From contig CAMUJQ010000027.1 of the NCBI GenBank assembly GCA_947089305.1, forward strand, positions 1 through 12,842: a stretch of 12,842 nt of DNA. The letters run 5' to 3'. The stretch is from an uncultured Clostridia bacterium (GTDB lineage Bacteria > Bacillota > Clostridia > Christensenellales > UBA1242). The notes below the pieces were generated by a model. It ran no database searches and had not been told where the DNA came from. It saw only the letters and a program-made list of their open reading frames with translations. Both the position numbers and the translations under genes were made by a program. Positions within the stretch are counted from its first letter, which is position 1. Each line of letters begins with the position of its first letter. Of this stretch, positions 6,454-12,485 are shown piece by piece.

Positions 6454-7140
6454 TTATACTTGTGGTTTAACTTTAACAGCAGGACCCATTGTTGAGCAAA
6501 TGTTAATTCCTTTAAGGTATGTACCTTTACTTGTTGCTGGTTTTGCTTTAATTAAAGCACTTAAAACTGCGTTATAGTTGTCTAAAAGTTTTTCAACACC
6601 AAAGCTTGCTTTTCCTAAAATTGTGTGAACATTGTTTGTTTTATCAAGACGATATTCAACTTTACCAGCTTTAACATCGTTAATAGCTTTTTTAAGATCA
6701 GTTGTAACTGTTCCACTTTTTGGGTTTGGCATTAAGCCACGTGGTCCAAGAATTCTTGCAACTCTACCAAGGATTGGCATCATATCTGGAGTTGTAATAC
6801 AAACGTCAAAATCAAGATAGTTTTGAGTTTGAATTTTTTGAATTATTTCTTCTGCCCCAACTTCATCTGCACCAAGTTTTTTAGCTTCTTCAGCTTTATC
6901 GCCTTTAGCAATAACTAAAACTTTTGCACTTTTACCAGTTCCGGCTGGAAGAACAACTGTTCCTCTAACTTGTTGATCTGCTTGAGTTCCATCAACACCA
7001 AGCTTAACATGAAGTTCAATAGTTTCATCAAATTTTGCAGTAGCAGTTTTAATAACAGTTGCTAAAGCATCTTTTGGTTCATAAATTGCTTTGTTATCAT
7101 ACATAGCAAGTTTTGCTTTTTCATTTTTAGTTTTTTTCAT
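6454..7140 (-). CDS. rplA: Ribosomal protein L1
   Basis: L1 forms the mobile stalk at the E site of the large subunit and represses its own mRNA. The family text is clear: TATAKFDETIELHVKLGVD near residues 32-50, ADQQVRGTVVLP, and the signature ILGPRGLMPNPKSGTV in the middle, ending in LKGINICSTMGPAVKV. I set the start at the ATG at 7138-7140 (228 aa): MKKTKNEKAK aligns with the usual L1 N-terminus and AAGGAG lies 11 nt upstream. The frame is open upstream to 7278, but that stretch covers the regulatory hairpin, reads like untranslated DNA (MNLLIYLSSVKNL) and is not part of the protein. It is the last gene of the operon; rplJ and rplL do not follow. Confidence 0.97.
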   Translation of the reverse strand: MKKTKNEKAKLAMYDNKAIYEPKDALATVIKTATAKFDETIELHVKLGVDGTQADQQVRGTVVLPAGTGKSAKVLVIAKGDKAEEAKKLGADEVGAEEIIQKIQTQNYLDFDVCITTPDMMPILGRVARILGPRGLMPNPKSGTVTTDLKKAINDVKAGKVEYRLDKTNNVHTILGKASFGVEKLLDNYNAVLSALIKAKPATSKGTYLKGINICSTMGPAVKVKPQV

Positions 7141-7151
7141 AATAATATAAT

Positions 7152-7188
7152 CTCCTTCGTGGTTATATCGAGCCCTCCGCTCTCCCAC
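7152..7188 (-). promoter_or_regulatory. L1-binding leader hairpin and ribosome-binding site of rplA
   Basis: On the minus strand the RNA reads GUGG-GA-GAGC-GGAGG-GCUC-GAUAUAA-CCAC (7188 to 7159). The outer stem GUGG/CCAC and inner stem GAGC/GCUC enclose an asymmetric GA / GAUAUAA internal loop. This matches the L1-binding helix 76-77 region of 23S rRNA, which in E. coli has GUGGGAGGCUUU on one side and GAAAUACCAC on the other. The rplA ribosome-binding site AAGGAG (7152-7157) begins 1 nt after the hairpin, so bound L1 would block initiation. The mimicry logic is established for L1 in other organisms; its use here is inferred. Confidence 0.82.
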
Positions 7189-7359
7189 TTTATTTGTTGA
7201 ATATTTTTTACATTGTTTTATTAAAATGTTTTTTACGATTAAATTTTTTACTGAACTTAGGTAAATCAATAAATTCAACTACAACTTAACCAAATAGTAA
7301 ACATCTAGAAGAATTTATGAAATTTAACAATATTTCAGTAACAAAGATAACTTTAAAAA
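7189..7359 (-). other. Long rplK-rplA intergenic spacer
   Basis: About 170 nt of very A+T-rich DNA upstream of the L1 hairpin with no credible gene. It contains an 8-bp inverted repeat, TTACTGAA (7248-7255) and TTCAGTAA (7334-7341), about 78 nt apart, which could close a large domain in the RNA. TTTAC/GTAAA near 7247-7265 could form a competing small hairpin. I see no convincing promoter or U-tailed terminator. Confidence 0.4.
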
Positions 7360-7785
7360 TTATTTTTCAGTTTCTACACCCATACTTCTAGCAGCCCCTC
7401 TAACCATGCTTTTAGCAGCTTCAAGGTCTGTTGTATTAAGGTCTGGAAGTTTTGTTTTAGCAATTTCAGTAACTTGTGCATCTGTTAATTTTCCAACCTT
7501 ATCTTTATGAGGTTTTGCACTTGCTGTTTCAATTCCCAATGTTTTTTTAATTAATACTGCAGCAGGTGGAGTTTTTAAAATAAACTCAAAACTACGATCA
7601 GTATAAATTGTGATTTCGCAAGGAATAATTAAACCTGCTTTATCAGCTGTTCTATCGTTAAAATCTTTAACGAATAAACCAATGTTAATACCATGAGGTC
7701 CTAACACTGAACCAACTGGTGGAGCTGGTGTTGCTTTACCGGCTGGAAGTTGTAATTTTACAATTGACTTAATTTCTTTAGCCAT
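7360..7785 (-). CDS. rplK: Ribosomal protein L11
   Basis: L11 binds the GTPase-associated region of 23S rRNA and helps factor action and the stringent response. At 141 aa it has the standard length. The N-terminal domain shows LQLPAGKATPAPPVGSVLGP, with the Pro-rich linker, then GINIGLFVKDFNDRT. PPAAVLIKKTLGIETASAKP and KSMVRGAARSMGVE are the family's C-terminal rRNA-binding helices. The ATG at 7785 is preceded by AAAGGAG (7794-7800) with an 8-nt gap. It lies 172 nt after nusG, with a structured leader between, so L11 may be controlled apart from NusG. Residues 35-43 (NIGLFVKDF) differ slightly from the common NIMEFCKAF text but remain in family. Confidence 0.97.
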   Translation of the reverse strand: MAKEIKSIVKLQLPAGKATPAPPVGSVLGPHGINIGLFVKDFNDRTADKAGLIIPCEITIYTDRSFEFILKTPPAAVLIKKTLGIETASAKPHKDKVGKLTDAQVTEIAKTKLPDLNTTDLEAAKSMVRGAARSMGVETEK

Positions 7786-7800
7786 TTTTTTATCTCCTTT

Positions 7801-7957
7801 ATAAATTTCATTGCAAGTAAATTTGTTGTAAGAAGCCTAACAAATTTACTGAGTATAGCTTATGCTTAAAAGCATTTGCTCCGTCTTATTAAGCCGTAAT
7901 ACTTAACAGGCGTATATATTTATGGACTTACAGCTTTAGTAGCCTGCCAAGAATATC
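7801..7957 (-). promoter_or_regulatory. Structured leader RNA between nusG and rplK, type not recognised
   Basis: On the minus-strand RNA three hairpins fill the gap. Stem A: UUGGCAGGC (7950-7942) with GCCUGUUAA (7911-7903), 9 bp with two G-U. Stem B (7880-7857): AGC-AA-AUGCU-UUUA-AGCAU-AA-GCU, a hairpin with a symmetric A-rich internal loop. Stem C: AGUAAAUUUGUU (7850-7839) with its exact complement (7827-7816), 12 bp, 11-nt loop AGGCUUCUUAC. CUUAC in that loop can pair with GUAAG in the loop of stem A (7931-7927), a possible pseudoknot. No U-tract follows stem C, so it is not a simple terminator. Probably a cis-regulator of rplK-rplA or a processing site. Confidence 0.6.
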
Positions 7958-8617
7958 TTAATTAATAATTTTAATTTGATTAAGTTCAAGGTCAACTGGC
8001 ATATCACGACCAAACATATTAACCATAACTCTTAACTTACCATTTTCAGCATCAACAAAAGTTACAACACCGATTTGACTTTCAAGTGGACCGTCCATAA
8101 TTTGAACTTTATCATTAACTTTAACATCAACTTCAACTTTGATTTTTTCTAATTTCATTCTTTGAACATCTTCTTCAGTTAATGGCAATGGTCTACCATT
8201 AGGTCCAACAAAACTTGTAATACCTCTTGTTCCTGTTACTCTATGCCAAATATCGTTCCCATAATACATTTTAACAAGCAAATAATTTGGCATAATTTTG
8301 CGAGTTACTAAAACTCTTTTGCCACGTTTTTCTTCAATAACTTCTTCTGTTGGAATAACTATATCTAAAATTCTGTTTTCTAGCCCTGCGTTTTCAACTG
8401 TCATTTTAAGATTTTCAGCAGCCATTTGTTCATAACCTGCATATGTTTTTAATGCATACCACTTAGCACCTTTATATTCGCTAGCGGCAACCTTATTTTC
8501 CATAGCGCTTATAACAGCATTGTCAAGTTCTTCATTATTTATATTTTCATTTTCCTTAACAACTTCAGCCGTTGTTAATTCTTCATTGTTTGCAATTACT
8601 TCGTTATTGTTATCCAT
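7958..8617 (-). CDS. nusG: Transcription elongation/termination factor NusG, with acidic N-terminal extension
   Basis: NusG binds the RNA polymerase clamp and links transcription to translation or Rho. The NGN domain starts at about residue 51 (KWYALKTYAGYEQMAAENL) and runs to about 155, including IMPNYLLVKM and WHRVTGTRGITSFVG. The KOW domain is at 165-219, with VQIMDGPLESQIGVV. The whole protein is 219 aa against about 175-180 in typical Firmicutes; the excess is a roughly 50-residue Asn/Glu-rich acidic head (MDNNNEVIANNEELTTAEVV...). The start is supported by AAGGAAG (8624-8630) 6 nt before the ATG, so the head is probably real. Gap from secE is 22 nt, so the two are co-transcribed. Confidence 0.97.
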   Translation of the reverse strand: MDNNNEVIANNEELTTAEVVKENENINNEELDNAVISAMENKVAASEYKGAKWYALKTYAGYEQMAAENLKMTVENAGLENRILDIVIPTEEVIEEKRGKRVLVTRKIMPNYLLVKMYYGNDIWHRVTGTRGITSFVGPNGRPLPLTEEDVQRMKLEKIKVEVDVKVNDKVQIMDGPLESQIGVVTFVDAENGKLRVMVNMFGRDMPVDLELNQIKIIN

Positions 8618-8639
8618 TTAAAACTTCCTTTTTAGTTTT

Positions 8640-8849
8640 TTAACCTACAAGCACCTTGTGAAGTAAAGTTAACAAATAATCCATTCCCCCTAGAACAAGA
8701 CCAAAAACAAGAACTACAGCTAAAACGATTGCTGTATTCTTAACAACTTTACCAAAACTTGGCCAACTAACCTTCTTAAGTTCTGCAAAAGTTTCTTTTG
8801 TTTTACTAGATTTCCCTTGTTTAACTTTTTCTTTTTTATTGCTTGACAT
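8640..8849 (-). CDS. secE: Preprotein translocase subunit SecE
   Basis: SecE clamps SecY in the protein-export channel. This is the short, single-helix form common in Gram-positive bacteria. Residues 1-24 are basic and polar; TFAELKKVSWPSFGKVVKNT (24-43) is the conserved amphipathic helix with the KKVxWPS signature; residues 42-64 form the membrane helix. I choose the ATG at 8847-8849 (69 aa). A GTG start at 8861 is possible in frame, but it overlaps the AAGGAG ribosome-binding site (8861-8866), which instead serves the ATG 11 nt downstream. It lies 50 nt after rpmG and 22 nt before nusG, the classical order. Confidence 0.95.
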   Translation of the reverse strand: MSSNKKEKVKQGKSSKTKETFAELKKVSWPSFGKVVKNTAIVLAVVLVFGLVLGGMDYLLTLLHKVLVG

Positions 8850-8899
8850 AGATAAAAGCACTCCTTATAAATTTAATAAAAAATCAACCAAAACAAAAA

Positions 8900-9049
8900 C
8901 TATTTGGTTTCCTTATGTTCAGTTGTCTTTTTGCAAAATTTACAATATTTTTTAAGAGTAATACGATCTGGATCGTTCTTTTTGTTTTTTGCAGTATCAT
9001 AATTGCGTTGCTTACATTCTGTGCAAGCTAAAGTAACTGGTGTTCTCAT
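8900..9049 (-). CDS. rpmG: Ribosomal protein L33, zinc-binding form
   Basis: A 49-residue protein beginning MRTPVTLACTECKQRNYDTA and ending KKYCKFCKKTTEHKETK. The two pairs Cys9/Cys12 and Cys36/Cys39 form the zinc ribbon of the C+ type of L33, implying zinc dependence; many Firmicutes also keep a zinc-free paralogue, which is not in this window. NKKNDPDRITLKKYC is the family core. The ATG at 9047-9049 is preceded by AGGGAG (9058-9063) with an 8-nt gap. It is the first gene of the rpmG-secE-nusG-rplK-rplA operon and follows a perfect consensus promoter. It is shorter than typical gene-finder cut-offs, so it could be overlooked. Confidence 0.96.
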   Translation of the reverse strand: MRTPVTLACTECKQRNYDTAKNKKNDPDRITLKKYCKFCKKTTEHKETK

Positions 9050-9063
9050 AATTCTTTCTCCCT

Positions 9064-9097
9064 AAAAAAAATACACCCCAAATTAGAATGTATTTTT
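9064..9097 (-). terminator. Terminator of the 9145-11833 pair, lying downstream of the rpmG promoter
   Basis: On the minus strand AAAAATACA (9097-9089) pairs with TGTATTTTT (9075-9067), 9 bp with a 13-nt loop, followed by three more U. The 5' arm starts directly after the rpmG -10 box, so transcripts initiated at that promoter lack most of the arm and should not terminate, while read-through from the upstream genes should. Confidence 0.65.
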
Positions 9098-9126
9098 ATT
9101 ATACTAAGATTATTTACCATTGTCAA
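9098..9126 (-). promoter_or_regulatory. Promoter of the rpmG-secE-nusG-rplK-rplA operon
   Basis: On the minus strand TTGACA (9121-9126), a 17-nt spacer and TATAAT (9098-9103): full consensus in both boxes. Expected transcription start is near 9091. It is the strongest promoter in the window, as suits a ribosomal operon. Confidence 0.92.
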
Positions 9127-9144
9127 GAGTTTTAAGCAAATAAT

Positions 9145-10005
9145 CTATTTTTTCTTTGGTCCTTGCCCATAAATCCTTTTCATAAATATAGGATCGTCTT
9201 TTCGCACATCAGAAAGTTGCTCTTCATTTGAATTAGAATTACTTGTTATAGTTGTATCTTCAACTTTTGGTGTGGCACCAGATGTTTTTAAGTTAATAAA
9301 ATTTCTTATAAACGCAGGCATTTCGTTAACTGGCTCAACAATCTGTGGTTTGTTAGGCGTATTTGTTTTTTGCTGGTTTGGTTGATTTTGTTCACGTGGT
9401 TTTATCTCTATATTACCAACAGGTATTTGTTCTGATACTTTTTTTTGTTCAGCTTGTTTACGTTTCTTTCTTTCAAAAGCCCGAGCTTCGCAAATTGCCT
9501 TTTCTCTTCTACGATTTAATTTAAAACATAGCAAATCCAACTCATTAGCATCAAAAAATTTATAGCCTTTTTGTATTGCATCTTGTGATTCTTGCATCTT
9601 AACATTAAGACTTAACTCTTTGTGTTTAGTTGAATAAATTACTGCGCAAAAAATATTTAAAAATGCAGCATTAATAGGCCTTATTTCTTGAGCAAAATTT
9701 TTGAACACCACCTCTTTGTTTTTTTCTGCCATATCAAATATTCTATACCAAATAACTCCAGGCATAGTTGCGTGAAGTATTTTTCCCCAGTTTTTAAAAT
9801 CGCCTAAAATGGGGCTACTCAATTTAACAAATTTTATAGCGTCATCCAATGTTACATTATTATCCCTAAAAGGTACATATTTTCCTTCATAAATATCATA
9901 GGCATAAACTATAATTTCATTGTTAACGTTTACAATTTTGTAAAAATCATAATCGTTTAAAATCTTTAATGCTAAATCTGAAAATCTATCATCTAGTTCA
10001 CTCAT
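9145..10005 (-). CDS. Unrecognised protein, 286 aa, with basic helix and disordered tail
   Basis: I do not recognise a family. Residues 1-145 look folded, mixed alpha/beta (DFYKIVNVNNEIIVYAYDIY, then WGKILHATMPGVIWYRIFDM and INAAFLNIFCAVIYST). Residues 160-190 form a strongly basic helix (LNRRREKAICEARAFERKKR...), a candidate for RNA, DNA or acidic-protein contact. Residues 191-270 are Pro/Gln/Asn/Thr-rich and probably disordered, with a short hydrophobic patch (MPAFIRNFINLK, 229-240), and the end is KDDPIFMKRIYGQGPKKK. There is no signal peptide or membrane helix. The start ATG at 10005 has a weak AAAGGAAA site. It lies 40 nt after the 595-aa gene and has no promoter of its own, so the two form an operon, ended by the hairpin at 9064-9097. 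Confidence 0.8.
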   Translation of the reverse strand: MSELDDRFSDLALKILNDYDFYKIVNVNNEIIVYAYDIYEGKYVPFRDNNVTLDDAIKFVKLSSPILGDFKNWGKILHATMPGVIWYRIFDMAEKNKEVVFKNFAQEIRPINAAFLNIFCAVIYSTKHKELSLNVKMQESQDAIQKGYKFFDANELDLLCFKLNRRREKAICEARAFERKKRKQAEQKKVSEQIPVGNIEIKPREQNQPNQQKTNTPNKPQIVEPVNEMPAFIRNFINLKTSGATPKVEDTTITSNSNSNEEQLSDVRKDDPIFMKRIYGQGPKKK

Positions 10006-10045
10006 TTTAATTTCCTTTTAACTAGTAATTATTATCGCTTATAAA

Positions 10046-11833
10046 TTATCTTCTCATTGTGCGACCTGAAATAGTTTGTGTTGATTGTACAGGGTCAATA
10101 GTTTTAGTTTGAAGAGCTGTTTCAGCAGTTGGAGGAACCATTTCTTGTTGCATCCGTGTGTTTTGAATCCCTTGCTTTAATGCATCTTGCTTTTCAACTG
10201 GATTATTTAAATTATTATCAAGGGTTTTATCGTCATTATGTATTTTAACAACATAATCTCCTATTGTATAATCAAGCCCTGATAGATAACCTTCCTTATG
10301 TTGATTAGGTTTTTCTGTTATTCTATCTTTATTATCATCTACCAATTTTTTTGTTTTTTTGTTGTTACTTGTTGCCAAAGTATTATCTGCTACATCATTC
10401 TTCACTTTAGGATCATTTACATGTTGTTCTTTATTTACTTGCTCAGTATTTTGTTGTTCATTTACTTGAGCCTGCGCATTTTTAATGTCGTTATAAATAC
10501 TTGAAGCAACTGCCATTCCAACAATTTTTTCGCCAATGCTTTTTTTCTTTTGTTTTTCAATCCAAGTTTCCAAAGGTTCAACTGTTGGTGTTGAAGTTTG
10601 CACACTTGGCTCTTCAATAGTTTGAACTACACTTTGTTGAGGTTCGATTTGTTTATCCTGCACAGGAGTGATTTGGCTTACTGGCGCCTTAACTTCTGTT
10701 TTCTGCTCCACAACAGGTCTGTTTAAAGTTACAGGATATTCTTGACCAACACCTTTATTTATTTGAGCTTGTTCTATGTCTTGTTTTGTTTTAGCTTTTT
10801 CAATTCTCTTTTCATCTTCTTTCTTTATTACTTCAACAACAGTTGGCATCCTTTCTTCAATATCTCTAAGAACTTTTTTATGATTTTTTTCTTTAAGTGT
10901 TGATATAGTTTCAGAATATTTTCTTACTGGTTCAACTTGCTCGATAAAGAATTTTTGTTGTTCAGCTGGATATTTACCTCTATAGGTTTCAATTGCCTCT
11001 TCAAGCATTTCGTTTTGGTCGCGCGCTGAAAAATCTTTTTTAACCATCCCTTTTGCTTGGCCTTTAAGACTTTCGAACTTCTCAAGAACTTTATAACCAT
11101 ATTCGCCTAGCCCGCTTAACACTTCAATACGTTCTAAAAGCAATCCACTTTCAGCACGCTCAATAGCCGGGTCAATTTGCTTACCCATTTCTTTTAAATA
11201 TAATTTTCGTCTTACAATCCAGCCTTGTAAAAACTTTTCATCTTCAGTTAGATAAAATATTTGATTTTGTTTTATAATTCTAAAATATTCATATGCGTAT
11301 TTATAATAATTATCAAAAGTTAAACTATTAAAATTATTATATAAATCATCTTCTCTTTTAAAATCTGCAACGAGTTGAATTTGTGTATTCGTTACAGTTT
11401 TTGCCATTTTCTTAACATCTTCAAATAAAAATAATTGACTTTTTGCCTCGTTACCTTTTACTTCAGTGGTTACAACAAATTTAAGTTTGCCAAGTCCGCC
11501 AAAAGAACTTAGACTTTCCACAAAGGTTGCGTTCTTTTTTCTATTAGTTTCAACTTTAACAATTTGCCTTAGTTCGCTTTCCACATTTTGAGAAATTTCA
11601 TATTTACCTGTTTCTGAACTAAATTGACCAAGTAATTGATTTTTTAACACATCAATAGATTGTCTATTTTGAATAGACTCAACTTCTTCTTTTTGATTAA
11701 CTACACCACCAATGGCTTCTAAATAAATATATTCGTCATTAGCGCGAGTTATAGCTTCATCTCCATCAACAATGGAAACTGTCCCAAATATATCAAGTTC
11801 GTTATCGTTTACATTATTTAAAGGTTTTTTCAT
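10046..11833 (-). CDS. Unrecognised 595-aa protein with helical N-terminal half and long Gln/Asn/Lys-rich tail
   Basis: I do not recognise a family. Residues 1-50 contain DIFGTVSIVDGDEAITRA; residues 50-345 look mostly helical and charged, with an aromatic patch (FDNYYKYAYEYFRII, 173-187) and several probable coiled-coil stretches (e.g. EKNHKKVLRDIEER). From about 346 to 595 the composition shifts to Gln, Asn, Lys, Pro, Thr and Val, probably disordered, broken by one small hydrophobic island (IGEKIVGMAVASSIYNDI, 433-450). The tail ends SGRTMRR. No signal peptide or convincing membrane helix. The start ATG at 11833 has AAGGGG 4 nt upstream. Together with the next gene, also a folded head plus basic disordered tail, it suggests a scaffold or adaptor pair; that is inference. 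Confidence 0.8.
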   Translation of the reverse strand: MKKPLNNVNDNELDIFGTVSIVDGDEAITRANDEYIYLEAIGGVVNQKEEVESIQNRQSIDVLKNQLLGQFSSETGKYEISQNVESELRQIVKVETNRKKNATFVESLSSFGGLGKLKFVVTTEVKGNEAKSQLFLFEDVKKMAKTVTNTQIQLVADFKREDDLYNNFNSLTFDNYYKYAYEYFRIIKQNQIFYLTEDEKFLQGWIVRRKLYLKEMGKQIDPAIERAESGLLLERIEVLSGLGEYGYKVLEKFESLKGQAKGMVKKDFSARDQNEMLEEAIETYRGKYPAEQQKFFIEQVEPVRKYSETISTLKEKNHKKVLRDIEERMPTVVEVIKKEDEKRIEKAKTKQDIEQAQINKGVGQEYPVTLNRPVVEQKTEVKAPVSQITPVQDKQIEPQQSVVQTIEEPSVQTSTPTVEPLETWIEKQKKKSIGEKIVGMAVASSIYNDIKNAQAQVNEQQNTEQVNKEQHVNDPKVKNDVADNTLATSNNKKTKKLVDDNKDRITEKPNQHKEGYLSGLDYTIGDYVVKIHNDDKTLDNNLNNPVEKQDALKQGIQNTRMQQEMVPPTAETALQTKTIDPVQSTQTISGRTMRR

Positions 11834-11951
11834 CTGTCCCCTTCTTAATGCTTAGTGATATTTACAATATATAAACAAGAGTTTAAAGCATTTATATATT
11901 GCCCACTCTGCTCCTTGTAAACATTATACAATATATTTTGTTACATTGCAA
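11834..11951 (-). promoter_or_regulatory. Promoter and leader of the 595/286-aa gene pair
   Basis: On the minus strand TTGCAA (11946-11951), a 17-nt spacer and TATAAT (11923-11928). The roughly 80-nt leader contains a second, strong AAGGAG (11911-11916) that does not serve the main ATG. It is followed after 4 nt by GTG-GGC-AAT-ATA-TAA, a possible 4-codon upstream frame. ACAAG-g-AG at this site can pair with CUCUUGU (11881-11875), hiding the AAGGAG in a stem. No terminator for rlmH is visible in 11952-11977. Confidence 0.6.
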
Positions 11952-11977
11952 TGATTTTTTAAGCACAAATTTTACCA

Positions 11978-12436
11978 TTATTTATGATAAGGCGAATTAT
12001 TTAAGATTGTAAAAGCTCTGTAAATTTGCTCTTCAAGAACGATTTTACATAAACAATGAGGCAATGTAATTTTACCAAAACAAATTTTATATTTAAAACA
12101 TGCTTCAAATTCCTTAGTAACTCCATTGCTTCCACCAATAAAAAACTCCATTTTAGAATTATTATCGCGCTTTTCTTTTACTAGAATTGCTAGTTTTTCA
12201 CTTGTTATTAAATCGCCATTTAAACTTAACAACACTGAAGTTTCTAAATTAAAATGTTTTTTTAACTCTTTACATTCAGCCTCTTTTTTTGCCTCTATAC
12301 TTAAATTAGAAAATTCTTTTACTGCAACTTTTTCAATTTTGCAAAATTTAGAAAGTCGTTTTTCAAACTCTTTCTCTGCATCCACATAAAACTTTTCATT
12401 AAGTTCGCCAACTGTTATTATTTTAATTTTAAACAT
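11978..12436 (-). CDS. rlmH: 23S rRNA (pseudouridine-1915-N3)-methyltransferase RlmH
   Basis: RlmH methylates pseudouridine 1915 in helix 69 of 23S rRNA on the assembled 70S ribosome, using S-adenosylmethionine; it is a small SPOUT (knotted) enzyme acting as a dimer. At 152 aa it is close to the S. aureus and E. coli proteins (155-159). The N-terminus MFKIKIITVGELNEKFYVDA matches the family start, so the ATG at 12436 is right. The knot region shows FFIGGSNG (98-105) and LPHCLCKIVLEEQIYRAF (125-142), with the conserved C-terminal Tyr-His at 150-151. No ribosome-binding site precedes it; see the promoter entry. It is a single gene between two terminator/promoter junctions, and fits the translation theme of the window. 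Confidence 0.95.
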   Translation of the reverse strand: MFKIKIITVGELNEKFYVDAEKEFEKRLSKFCKIEKVAVKEFSNLSIEAKKEAECKELKKHFNLETSVLLSLNGDLITSEKLAILVKEKRDNNSKMEFFIGGSNGVTKEFEACFKYKICFGKITLPHCLCKIVLEEQIYRAFTILNNSPYHK

Positions 12437-12452
12437 AGCAATATTATAGCAT
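12437..12452 (-). promoter_or_regulatory. Extended -10, leaderless promoter of rlmH
   Basis: On the minus strand TGC-TATAAT (TATAAT at 12443-12448) is a perfect extended -10 element. Exactly 6 nt (attgct) separate it from the ATG at 12436, and no ribosome-binding site is present. The T-tract of the preceding terminator ends 4 nt before TATAAT; no clear -35 is seen. Confidence 0.65.
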
Positions 12453-12481
12453 AAAAAAATAACTATTAAAAGTTATTTTTT
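12453..12481. terminator. Terminator after the 12486-12842 gene
   Basis: AAAAATAACT (12455-12464), 6-nt loop, AGTTATTTTT (12471-12480). On the minus strand the 3' arm runs into seven T residues (12459-12453). The hairpin is symmetric in sequence but in this context serves the minus-strand gene upstream of rlmH. Confidence 0.8.
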
Positions 12482-12485
12482 CATT

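Noticed and set aside
7141..7278. A 46-residue N-terminal extension of L1 in the same open frame
   Set aside because: It spans the L1 hairpin and ribosome-binding site, does not resemble any L1 N-terminus, and the ATG at 7140 aligns with the family and has AAGGAG.
7801..7957. tRNA gene, T-box or L11-type 23S rRNA mimic in the rplK leader
   Set aside because: No T-loop, acceptor stem or T-box sequence is present. Short similarities to the GTPase-associated rRNA (GGCUUA, a UAA-type loop) are not held by matching helices, so I do not claim mimicry.
8850..8861. GTG start for SecE four codons upstream
   Set aside because: The GTG overlaps the AAGGAG that must pair with 16S rRNA; the ATG at 8849 is correctly placed after it.
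10298..10504. Plus-strand hydrophobic frame inside the 595-aa gene
   Set aside because: It is the antisense of Asn/Lys/Gln-rich codons, which read as Phe/Ile/Leu on the other strand, and has no ribosome-binding site or promoter.
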